A stretch of 64,000 nucleotides of DNA, taken from assembly GCF_024055605.1 (NCBI RefSeq), contig NZ_JAMXLX010000002.1, positions 186,001-250,000 on the forward strand. The letters are read 5' to 3'. Positions 57,189-64,000 of this stretch are shown here, in pieces. Made by a program: the position numbers and the translations under genes. Positions within the stretch are counted from its first letter, which is position 1, and the number at the start of each line of letters is the position of its first letter. Source of the DNA: Ciceribacter sichuanensis. Its GTDB lineage: Bacteria; Pseudomonadota; Alphaproteobacteria; Rhizobiales; Rhizobiaceae. The notes below the pieces were generated by a model. That model saw only the letters and a list, made by a program, of their open reading frames with translations. It ran no database searches and was not told the origin of the DNA.

Positions 57189-57979
57189 TGATCGAAGCCA
57201 CCAATGTTTCCATCCGTCGCTCGGGCCGGCTCCTGATCGACAGGATCAGCCTTGCCGTGACACCCGGCAGCGTCACCGCCGTCATCGGCCCGAACGGTGC
57301 CGGCAAATCGACACTGATGAAGGTCCTGTCAGGGGAAATACCGCCGGATGAAGGATCGGTCAGCTGCAACGGACGTAACCTCCGGCAACTCTCTCCGATC
57401 GAACTCGCCGCAGAGCGCGCCGTGCTGCCGCAATCCACGGTGCTGTCCTTCCCGTTCACCGCGCTGGAAGTGGCTCGCATGGGCGCGGTCGCCTATGGCG
57501 ATCCGGATCCCGCCAATTCGGCGCGGCGCGCACTTTCCCGCGTAGGCCTCGAAGGCTTCGAGGCACGCGCCTACAACGCCCTGTCAGGCGGCGAACAGCA
57601 GCGCGTGCAGTTCGCCCGCGTGCTCGCCCAAGTGCCGTCCGCAGTGGAGAATGGCAAGGCCCGGGCGCTCTTCCTTGATGAGCCAACATCGAGCCTAGAC
57701 ATCGGTCACCAGATCGCTGTTCTGGAAATTGCCCGAGACTTCGCCAGGGACGGCGGCGCGGTGCTGGCGATCCTGCACGACCTCAACCTTGCGGCGGAAT
57801 TCGCGGACGATCTTGTGGTCCTGAGCCATGGCCGCGTGGTGGCCAGAGGACGTCCATCGGAGACGCTTCGCGACGATGTGATCAGCGAGGTCTATGGCAT
57901 CAAAGGTACAGTGGGCCGGGTACCGAACGAAGCAATACCCTTCGTTCTGCCGCAGTCCCGAATCAGCCAAATGGATTAA
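57188..57979 (+). CDS. hmuV: Hemin ABC transporter ATP-binding protein
   Basis: HmuV drives heme import. The 263-residue protein shows Walker A GPNGAGKST near 37, the signature ALSGGEQQRVQFARVLAQ near 135, Walker B LFLDEPTSSLD near 159, and the switch His in ILHDLN near 195. Length matches HmuV. It completes the hmuTUV operon. No clear terminator follows. A DnaA-box-like pair lies just downstream. Confidence 0.93.
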   Translation: MIEATNVSIRRSGRLLIDRISLAVTPGSVTAVIGPNGAGKSTLMKVLSGEIPPDEGSVSCNGRNLRQLSPIELAAERAVLPQSTVLSFPFTALEVARMGAVAYGDPDPANSARRALSRVGLEGFEARAYNALSGGEQQRVQFARVLAQVPSAVENGKARALFLDEPTSSLDIGHQIAVLEIARDFARDGGAVLAILHDLNLAAEFADDLVVLSHGRVVARGRPSETLRDDVISEVYGIKGTVGRVPNEAIPFVLPQSRISQMD

Positions 57980-57994
57980 AGCCGGCTAACGGAG

Positions 57995-58013
57995 TTATCC
58001 ACAGCTTTCCACA
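57995..58013 (+). other. DnaA-box-like pair
   Basis: TTATCCACA (57995-58003) is a perfect consensus DnaA box, and CTTTCCACA (58005-58013), a one-to-two-base variant, follows one helical turn later. The pair is alone in a 256-bp gap, without AT-rich unwinding elements, so an origin is not suggested. It may be chance or a DnaA-binding site. Confidence 0.3.
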
Positions 58014-58235
58014 GGCCTTGCGTGAGAAAACGCGCCTAATTTCCGCAACATTCCCGGAACATTTGAATCGAAGAGCGGAACAAAACGGGATTATTATTAT
58101 CGACGGAAAGCTGCGGGTGTTGTGAGCCGCCTTTTCCGCAAATTCCGTATCCCTTCGCCGGCAAAGAACAGTGCCACCGAAGGGATTAGATTGGGCATAA
58201 CCCCACTCACATAGGGAAATGCAGCCGGCGAAGGC

Positions 58236-58571
58236 TCATTCGTGAATGGTGTAGGAACCCAGCTCGCAAAGGTTCTGCGAGTCTTCGGTCGTGTCCAGAT
58301 TGGAATCCTCATCGAATTCGAAACGCATGTCGTATTCGCAAACCGTGCGACCGTCAGCGATGGTGAGCTGTACGCTCTCGCCCGGCCCGAGAACGTCCTT
58401 GCCGAAGACATCCTCTTCCCAGTCGTCTACGCCGACCGGAGACGTATAGAAGCGGGTCAGAACGGAATTCGTGCCGTTGGTAAGTGTGAAGACCAGGTCC
58501 TCGGCCTGCGCCGCGGTGGTGGTCAGGATTGCAGCCGCCAGAAAGCCTGCGGCGGAAAGCATCGTTCTCAT
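58236..58571 (-). CDS. Small secreted protein of unknown function, intact copy
   Basis: The 111-residue protein begins MRTMLSAAGFLAAAILTTTA, a Sec signal peptide ending AQA before EDLVFTLTNGTNS. The mature part is acidic with two cysteines (VCEYDMRF near 76 and NLCELGSY near 100). I do not recognise the family. GGAG lies 11 nt before the ATG. It sits next to tRNA-Lys, and its 5' half with upstream sequence is repeated, in decayed form, about 485 bp away, so this is the surviving member of a duplicated pair. Confidence 0.8.
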   Translation of the reverse strand: MRTMLSAAGFLAAAILTTTAAQAEDLVFTLTNGTNSVLTRFYTSPVGVDDWEEDVFGKDVLGPGESVQLTIADGRTVCEYDMRFEFDEDSNLDTTEDSQNLCELGSYTIHE

Positions 58572-58739
58572 GCGAAACAAATCTCCAAGCCCGAGATTGG
58601 GCAAGGTCTGCTTATCGCAAAATGGTAAAGTAACGATCCTGTGATCGGCTTGGATTGCTGACCAATTTTGGACGGTGCGCAAAAATTTCCGACAAAGCGG
58701 AATATTATCTTCCAAAACACAAGTGTTTTTAGGAGATGA

Positions 58740-58815
<76 letters not shown>

Positions 58816-58844
58816 GTTAGCACCGTCTGGCGGTGTGAGAGGGC

Positions 58845-58873
58845 GTATAGACAGGATCCGTGTTGTTGTCCAG
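58845..58873 (-). promoter_or_regulatory. Promoter of tRNA-Lys copy 1
   Basis: On the minus strand CTGGAC (58868-58873) is followed after exactly 17 nt by CTATAC (58845-58850), matching the rhizobial CTTGAC-N17-CTATAT form at 5 of 6 bases in each box. The tRNA starts 29 bp later. Confidence 0.75.
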
Positions 58874-58882
58874 CCCAGAATA

Positions 58883-59055
58883 TCCTTGCCGAGACATCTT
58901 CTTTCAGCCCAGGCATGCCGACCGAAGACGTGCAGAAGCGGTTCAGAACGGATTTCGTACACTCGTCAGCACAGACACCGGATTCTCGGACTGCGCCGCG
59001 GTGACTTCAGGGGTGTAGCTGCATGCTAGACTGCGGTGGAAAACATCGACCTCAT
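58883..59055 (-). pseudogene. Decayed copy of the small secreted-protein gene
   Basis: This is the duplicated counterpart of the gene at 58236-58571. The start ATG (59053-59055) and the leader before it are kept, but the frame reads MRSMFSTAV and then stops at TAG (59026-59028), where the intact copy continues. Further downstream, traces such as CTTGCCGA...GACATC still align with the coding region of the intact gene, with several small deletions. Confidence 0.8.
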
Positions 59056-59220
59056 GCGAAACAAATCTCCAAGACCGAGACTGGGCAAGGTCTGCTTATC
59101 GCAAAACAGTCAGCAGCGCCCCTGTGACCGCAAATGGCGCAGGCCAATTTCGGACTATGCGCGAAAAATTTCCGCCGGAGCGGAATTTTTACTTTCAAGT
59201 CAGAGATCTTGAAGAGATGA

Positions 59221-59296
<76 letters not shown>

Positions 59297-59325
59297 GTCA
59301 GCACCGTCTGTCGGTGTGAGAGGGC

Positions 59326-59354
59326 GTATAAACAGGATCCGCGTTGTTGTCCAG
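59326..59354 (-). promoter_or_regulatory. Promoter of tRNA-Lys copy 2
   Basis: CTGGAC (59349-59354), a 17-nt spacer and TTATAC (59326-59331) on the minus strand keep the layout of copy 1, with one change in the -10 box. The tRNA starts 29 bp later. Confidence 0.75.
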
Positions 59355-59420
59355 CGCGGAAACCTGAATTCTTTGCCCTTTTGTCAAAAAAAATTAAAAA
59401 ACAAAAATCGTCCTTTGTTT

Positions 59421-60338
59421 TCAGATATCTAGAACACCGCTCGCAAAACGTACCGCTTGTCCGCCGATGCGAGCCCGGGAAATTTCGCCATCCTTGGCAT
59501 CGATATGAAGGTGAATATAGGATGGCCGGCCCATCTCCACGCCCTGTTCCACCATCATGGGGTGATGTCCGTCCGGAAGCGCATCGAAATGACGGATTGC
59601 CCCCGAAAGGGCCGCAACGGCTGACCCCGTCGCGGGGTCCTCGGAAATACCCATGTCGGGCGAAAACATTCGCGCGTGGAACCTGGCTCCGTGATGCACG
59701 CCACCGCGACAATAGACATAGGCAGAGGTCAGCCCACCCTCGCAGAGCGGCGCAGTCCGCTCCCAAAGCTGCGGATCGAAATCCACCCGCTCGACTGCGC
59801 TGAGATTGTGCACGGGTACCAGAAGGAACGGAACGCCTGCGCTCCAAATGGATGGAGCATGATTCTCGAAACCGAGCTCGGTGATTTTCAGCGACAGCGC
59901 ATCGGCGATGCCCTGCCGGTCCAGCGCCAGCTCATAGCTCATCGAGGTCTTGGGCAGATCGAACTCCGCGAAGCTCGCCTCCCCCTCCCTCAGCCGCACC
60001 GCACAGCGTACCGGTCCGACATTCTCTTCCAGTACCGACACGAGATCGAGATTGCCGCCGCCATCCTCATATGCGCGTTCGGCAAGCGCGATCGCAGTGC
60101 CCACGGTCGGATGGCCGGCGAAAGGCAGTTCGCGCGCCGGCGTGAAGATACGCACCCGTGCGCTATGGGACCCGTTCGACGCCTTCATGACGAATACCGT
60201 CTCCGACAGGCTCATTTCCGCAGCTATCCCCTGCATCGCCTCATCGGTCAGGTCATCGGCTTCGAACACGACAGCCAGAGGATTGCCAGCCAGTTTCCGG
60301 TTGGTGAAAACGTCGTAGATTGAATAGGGGCGCGCCAA
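59421..60338 (-). CDS. PhzF family isomerase/epimerase-like protein
   Basis: This protein of 305 residues has the PhzF duplicated fold, opening ARPYSIYDVFTNRKLAGNPLAVV with the conserved GNPLAVV, and carrying the catalytic Glu in MSLSETVFV near 45, FAGHPTVGTA near 75, and EDPATGSAVAAL near 223. PhzF itself isomerises dihydro-hydroxyanthranilate, but most members, including this one, have unknown substrates. The start is TTG at 60338, with GGAG 7 nt upstream. The larger open frame up to 60782 lies inside the Nudix gene. It follows the Nudix gene by 79 nt on the same strand. Confidence 0.88.
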   Translation of the reverse strand: MARPYSIYDVFTNRKLAGNPLAVVFEADDLTDEAMQGIAAEMSLSETVFVMKASNGSHSARVRIFTPARELPFAGHPTVGTAIALAERAYEDGGGNLDLVSVLEENVGPVRCAVRLREGEASFAEFDLPKTSMSYELALDRQGIADALSLKITELGFENHAPSIWSAGVPFLLVPVHNLSAVERVDFDPQLWERTAPLCEGGLTSAYVYCRGGVHHGARFHARMFSPDMGISEDPATGSAVAALSGAIRHFDALPDGHHPMMVEQGVEMGRPSYIHLHIDAKDGEISRARIGGQAVRFASGVLDI

Positions 60339-60417
60339 GGGAAGTCTCCGACTATACTTGCATTTCGAACCCAGGAGACTGCCCGACCTTGCCGCGAGGT
60401 GCAAGCAGGCAGAACGG

Positions 60418-61170
60418 CTAACCCTTCCCGGCGAAAAACCACTCAAGCACCGGCGGCATGGCCGCGTTATAGGGATGGGCGCCCGGATCGGAGGACCGGA
60501 TCGCAACCGCTCCGGCAATCTCCTTTTCCTCGTCCACCAGCATATGCGCCGCGATGCACGCGAGCAATTCGTCCGCCGACCTGTCGAACCGGTAGCGCTG
60601 CAGGATGGTAAGCCGCCGGTTGCGGTAGCTGCCGAAAAATCCGCCCTCGGGTGTGGCCTCATCGAGGTCCAGCCCTGTCTCCTCTCGCACCTCGCGCCGC
60701 ATGTTGCCGGTGAGGTCGCATTGCCCGTCGACGATATCGCTCCGGTCGAGCGAGCCGGCAGCGAAATAGACCTGCCCGGCATTGGCCGTATGCGCGCCCA
60801 TCTTCACGGCGATCAGGGCGTTGTCGGAGGAAATGATGACCGGAAAGCAGAAGGTGTGATATCCACCCCGCCCCTGTCTCTGTCCCTGCGGTTGGCGACG
60901 CCACCACATGAAGGTGGAGTAAGGAACTATGAAGGCCTCCCCCTCCAGGACGCCATCGCAAAAGGTCAGCCGGTTCTGGAAGACGAGATCGCCGTTGAAG
61001 AGCGCCGGATTGGCAGCAATCTCCCGCTCCCAGTTTTCCTCCGCAGCTTCCTTCTCGGCCCGATGGAACGGGTGCTCGCCTTCGAGAACGCGAAGGCTGA
61101 TCTCCTTCACCGGGAAGACGCGCCCGTCATCCGGCAGTCCCGTCTGATCGCGAAAGGGAAGATCGGTCAT
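60418..61170 (-). CDS. Nudix hydrolase-like protein
   Basis: This 250-residue protein has a Nudix domain in its second half: FPVIISSDNALIAVK near 120 and the Nudix-box helix DLTGNMRREVREETGLDLD near 156-174 with the REVREETG metal-binding Glu residues. The first 110 residues are an N-terminal extension seen in some larger Nudix proteins. The substrate, presumably a nucleoside diphosphate derivative, is unknown. The ATG at 61170 overlaps the stop of the endonuclease/phosphatase gene upstream (ATGA), so the two are coupled. Confidence 0.85.
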   Translation of the reverse strand: MTDLPFRDQTGLPDDGRVFPVKEISLRVLEGEHPFHRAEKEAAEENWEREIAANPALFNGDLVFQNRLTFCDGVLEGEAFIVPYSTFMWWRRQPQGQRQGRGGYHTFCFPVIISSDNALIAVKMGAHTANAGQVYFAAGSLDRSDIVDGQCDLTGNMRREVREETGLDLDEATPEGGFFGSYRNRRLTILQRYRFDRSADELLACIAAHMLVDEEKEIAGAVAIRSSDPGAHPYNAAMPPVLEWFFAGKG

Positions 61171-62276
61171 GGAATATCCAGTGAAATGACGATGGGGCAA
61201 TGATCGGAGGCCTTCGGTCGGTCCCAGCCGACGCGCGGATAACGCTCGACATCCTGACCCGGCGGAAACACCGTACGGAACGGCTGGCCGGCACGGATAA
61301 TGTCGGGGCTTTTGCCCGGATTGGCGGCGGCCAGAGCCGGCGAAAGCCAGATATAGTCGAGTTGGCAGAGATGCTGCTCAGCCGGCCCGCGCGCATGGTA
61401 AAGCGTCCAGCGGTCAAGCGGCTCACGCCGCAGCATGACATTTTCGGCAAACCCATCGGCAGAAAAAACGTCGAGCGCGCTCGGCCTCGTTTCGCGGTAT
61501 TCGAAGCGATAGCCGGTCCGCCGGTCGCCGATCACGTCCACCCGCTCCTGATAGTCGTTCATGTCGCCGCATATGGCGAAATTCTTGTCGGCCGTCTGCC
61601 CCTTGCCGAAACGCTGCTCGATGATGTGGCGCACCGCCTTCGTTTCCGCCTCGCGGACCGGCATCGTCGACGTGCGCCCATCCATACCGTCGCGACCGTT
61701 GGTCATCGACTTGAAGTGGACGACATAGAGCGTGAAGGGCCGCCCTCCGACCATGAGATCAAGTTCAAGGCAGTCACGCTTGAAGATCCGGTCGTCGGGC
61801 TTTGCATAATTTGCGACCGCGGGTGTGAAGAGTCCGAGATCGTCATAGGTCAGCGCCGCATGGCTCTTGATGTCGGCAACGGAAATGGTCTCGCCGTCGC
61901 GGGTCTGCTCGCGCATCATCACGCCGACATCGATGCCGCGGCTGTCATTGCCCTCAACGAGATATTTGTGCCGGTAGCCGGCGCCCATCATCCGGAAGAG
62001 ATAGCCGTATTCGAAGTTCTGCAGGGCGGTCATGTTGTCGACCTCCTCCAGACAGAGGATATCGGCATCAGCATCGGCGATCGCCAGCGCCGAAAGCTGG
62101 CGGGTATCGTCGGTCGATGCCACCACCCGCGCCGCCTCGAGCCGCTGGTAATCCTGCTCGTTTCGCATATCGAACAACTGTAAGACGCGATCCTGTCGCA
62201 ACTGGTTGCGAAAACCGGTGAAATCAAAACGGGTTATCAGGTTCTCGATATTGAACGTGCCCAGTCTCAGCGCCAT
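61167..62276 (-). CDS. Endonuclease/exonuclease/phosphatase family protein
   Basis: This protein (about 369 aa) belongs to the EEP superfamily of metal-dependent phosphodiesterases. The N terminus has RLGTFNIENLITRFD, with the Asn of the fold. ADADILCLEEVDNM near 70 carries the metal-binding Glu. YVVHFKS near 182 holds the His, and ICGDMNDY near 237 the Asp. The C terminus has SDHCPIVISLDI, the conserved Asp-His. Substrate is unknown, with no signal peptide. ATG codons at 62285 and 62276 are both in frame. The second has GGA better placed. Confidence 0.87.
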   Translation of the reverse strand: MALRLGTFNIENLITRFDFTGFRNQLRQDRVLQLFDMRNEQDYQRLEAARVVASTDDTRQLSALAIADADADILCLEEVDNMTALQNFEYGYLFRMMGAGYRHKYLVEGNDSRGIDVGVMMREQTRDGETISVADIKSHAALTYDDLGLFTPAVANYAKPDDRIFKRDCLELDLMVGGRPFTLYVVHFKSMTNGRDGMDGRTSTMPVREAETKAVRHIIEQRFGKGQTADKNFAICGDMNDYQERVDVIGDRRTGYRFEYRETRPSALDVFSADGFAENVMLRREPLDRWTLYHARGPAEQHLCQLDYIWLSPALAAANPGKSPDIIRAGQPFRTVFPPGQDVERYPRVGWDRPKASDHCPIVISLDIP

Positions 62277-62423
62277 GCAAATCATCCATTGAAAATATCA
62301 CGTAAGCGATCGACACGCCCACGCCGATGAAGATAGACACTAATGATCGCGCCGTCATGAACGCAGCGAAACGAAATTGTCCGGCGAACCCATGCCGAAA
62401 CCGCCGCCGCAGTGGCAGCTACC

Positions 62424-63452
62424 TCAAAGTCGCCACCCCTTGCCAATCACGACCCGCACCCGATCGCCCGGCGTGACCAGGTGTCCGCTATAGGCACGAA
62501 GAACCTGCCCGTCCTCGATCCGCAGGCGCAAGGCATAACGTTCGCCCTCGTAAAGCACGGTCTCGATTGTGGCGGCAAGCCCTTCCGGGCCCAGGATAAC
62601 ATCTTGCGGCCTGACCAGCACATCGACCGTCGCTCCGCCGGTGCCGCCCTGTGCCATGAGCGGGGCAAGCTGCTGCCAATCCAGCTCACGGCTTGTGCCG
62701 TCGCCTGCGGGGACATTGATGATGGCCCCCTGCCCGATCAGCGAACCCACCAGCCGCCCCTCGGGACGCGCGTAGATCTCGGCCGGCGGAGCCACTTGCA
62801 GCAACCTGCCTTCGGACATGACCGCGACATCGGTGGCCAGCGCCATCGCCTCGGCCTGATCGTGCGTGACATAGACCATGGTCGCACCGGAACGCGCATG
62901 AAATTCGCGGAAGGTTTCCTCCATCTCCTGACGCAGATGCCGGTCGAGATTGGCGAGCGGTTCGTCGAGCAGCACCACATCCGGGTCCGTCACCAGACTG
63001 CGCGCCAGCGCCACCCGCTGGCGTTGCCCGCCGGAGAGATCGGCCGGGCGGCGCTCCGCATATTGCTCCAACCGGACCGCCTTCAACGCCTCACCGACCT
63101 TCTCGCGGTAGCGCTTGCCGGAAATGCCACGCACCTTCAGCGGATAGCCGACATTGGCCGCGACCGTCATATGCGGCCAGAGAGCGTAAGACTGGAACAC
63201 CATCGCCATGTTGCGCCGTTCCGGCGGTACTGCCCCGGAAGCATCGGATAGCACCCGGTCGCCGAGAAGGATGGAACCGTCGCTCGGCGTTTCGAAGCCG
63301 GCAATCATCCTCAGCACGGTCGTCTTGCCGCAACCGGATGGCCCGAGCAGCGCCAGGAAACCACCGTCGCGGATCTCCAGCGATACGTCGTTCACGGCGG
63401 GCTTGCCGGTTCCGTAATCCTTGCAAAGCTTGTGCAGTGTCAGTTTCGCCAA
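62424..63452 (-). CDS. ABC transporter ATP-binding protein (Fe3+/polyamine/phosphonate type)
   Basis: This 342-residue ATPase has Walker A LLGPSGCGKTT near 34-44, the signature LSGGQRQRVALARSLV near 138, Walker B VVLLDEPLANLD near 157, the switch His in VTHDQAEAM near 195, and a C-terminal TOBE regulatory domain from about 240. It matches the FbpC/PotA/PhnT group. The permease gene overlaps its start, so this is the distal gene of an import operon that begins outside the window. The substrate depends on the unseen binding protein. Confidence 0.9.
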   Translation of the reverse strand: MAKLTLHKLCKDYGTGKPAVNDVSLEIRDGGFLALLGPSGCGKTTVLRMIAGFETPSDGSILLGDRVLSDASGAVPPERRNMAMVFQSYALWPHMTVAANVGYPLKVRGISGKRYREKVGEALKAVRLEQYAERRPADLSGGQRQRVALARSLVTDPDVVLLDEPLANLDRHLRQEMEETFREFHARSGATMVYVTHDQAEAMALATDVAVMSEGRLLQVAPPAEIYARPEGRLVGSLIGQGAIINVPAGDGTSRELDWQQLAPLMAQGGTGGATVDVLVRPQDVILGPEGLAATIETVLYEGERYALRLRIEDGQVLRAYSGHLVTPGDRVRVVIGKGWRL

Positions 63453-64000
63453 GGAACGACTCCTTTCGGCAGCCGGGCCGCCATCAGTTCGAGCAGCAGC
63501 ATCAGAACCACGACCATCGCCACCACCAGCACGGAGAGCGCCGATGCCAAGTCATAGGAGCCGCTGTCATCGAGATTGTAGATCGCCACGCCGAGCGTCT
63601 GTGTGCCTGCGGACCAGAGAAGCGCCGAGACCGTGAGTTCGTTGCAGGCGATCAGGAAAACGAGGATGACGGAAGCGCCCGCCGCCGGCGCGATCAGTGG
63701 CACGATGATATCCGCGAGCCGCCGCCAGAAACCGGCTCCCGACAGCCGCGCTGCCTCCTCCAGAGCCGGATCGAGCTGGCGCAGCGCACTCACCACAGGC
63801 TTCAGCCCCACGGCGAAGAAGCTGGAGAAATAGGCCGCGAGAATGATCCAGATCGTGCCGTAGATGGTGACGCCGAGAAGCGGCAGGGGCGCGGCAAAGA
63901 CGAGAATGAAGGCGACAGAGATGACGATGCCCGGCAGCGCATAGGGGATCTCGATCATCGCCGAAAGCGCAGCCGAAAGCCGCTTGCCGCCCCGTGTCAG
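63440..64000 (-). CDS. ABC transporter permease, C-terminal part (cut by window edge)
   Basis: This is the C-terminal 182 or so codons of a permease. The frame is open to the right edge through KRLSAALSAMIEIPYALPGIV, so the gene begins beyond 64000. The EAA-type loop ALRQLDPALEEAARLSGAG near 60-78 of the visible part places it in the FbpB/PotB-type family of iron or polyamine permeases. Its end overlaps the ATPase start by 13 nt. The substrate is not determined. Confidence 0.87.
   Translation of the reverse strand: MTRGGKRLSAALSAMIEIPYALPGIVISVAFILVFAAPLPLLGVTIYGTIWIILAAYFSSFFAVGLKPVVSALRQLDPALEEAARLSGAGFWRRLADIIVPLIAPAAGASVILVFLIACNELTVSALLWSAGTQTLGVAIYNLDDSGSYDLASALSVLVVAMVVVLMLLLELMAARLPKGVVPWRN

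Noticed and set aside
60339..60782. N-terminal extension of the PhzF frame
   Set aside because: This part overlaps the Nudix gene in another frame and reads as Arg/Ser-rich antisense-like sequence. The PhzF fold begins at ARPYSIYDVF.

Overview
The window reads as chromosomal DNA of an alphaproteobacterium of the Rhizobiaceae (Rhizobium/Agrobacterium/Ensifer type). Support comes from high-GC codon use, BluB and CobT/CobS of the rhizobial cobalamin pathway, rhizobial heme-uptake genes (hmuTUV with an IsdG-like monooxygenase and HutX), a class II DAHP synthase, a PleD-type two-receiver regulator, promoters of the form CTTGAC-N17-CTATAT, and a two-hairpin intergenic element of a kind I recall from rhizobial genomes. 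The genus cannot be fixed from the sequence. No prophage, insertion sequence, integrase, plasmid origin or CRISPR array was seen. The content is mainly housekeeping and regulatory.

Layout. 0-16 kb: bluB behind a cobalamin riboswitch, a beta-propeller protein, nadE, an LTA-synthase-like membrane phosphotransferase with a candidate Pho box, an unknown protein overlapping a GFA-family enzyme, an isolated tadE/tadG pair, DAHP synthase, a hydrolase, gor, rpiA with a DUF2059 gene, and gph. 16-25 kb: a periplasmic L,D-transpeptidase, an ArsR regulator divergent from fumC, then a class I fumarase, a diguanylate cyclase, a PPOX protein, and a hydrolase/MarR divergent pair. 25-32 kb: molybdenum cofactor genes moaA, mobA and mobB, interrupted by a large chemoreceptor and a DMT exporter. 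32-38 kb: an OmpA-family protein with about fifteen 36-bp tandem repeats, and a polar amino acid ABC transporter with a binding protein and two permeases but no ATPase gene beside it. 38-45 kb: usg, a TPR-methyltransferase, a LysR regulator, a beta-hydroxyacid dehydrogenase translationally coupled to an AlkD-like repair protein, Lrp, a uracil-DNA-glycosylase-like protein, a membrane-anchored nuclease and a histidine kinase. 45-48.5 kb: cobT-dgkA and, divergently, cobS with two small downstream genes. 48.5-54 kb: two adjacent paralogous two-receiver regulators, one with and one without GGDEF, and a large MscS-type channel. 54-58 kb: the heme locus. 58-59.4 kb: a tandem duplication carrying two tRNA-Lys genes, one intact small secreted-protein gene and one dead copy. 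59.4-64 kb: PhzF, Nudix and endonuclease/phosphatase genes, then an ABC ATPase and a permease cut by the window edge.

Functional links. BluB makes dimethylbenzimidazole, CobT activates it and CobS attaches it to the corrinoid, so the lower-ligand pathway of vitamin B12 is encoded here in two loci. HmuT-HmuU-HmuV would import heme that the IsdG-like enzyme opens and HutX may carry. MoaA and MobA/MobB cover the first and last steps of molybdenum cofactor synthesis. fumC and the Fe-S fumarase lie in tandem and provide iron-independent and iron-dependent versions of one TCA step.
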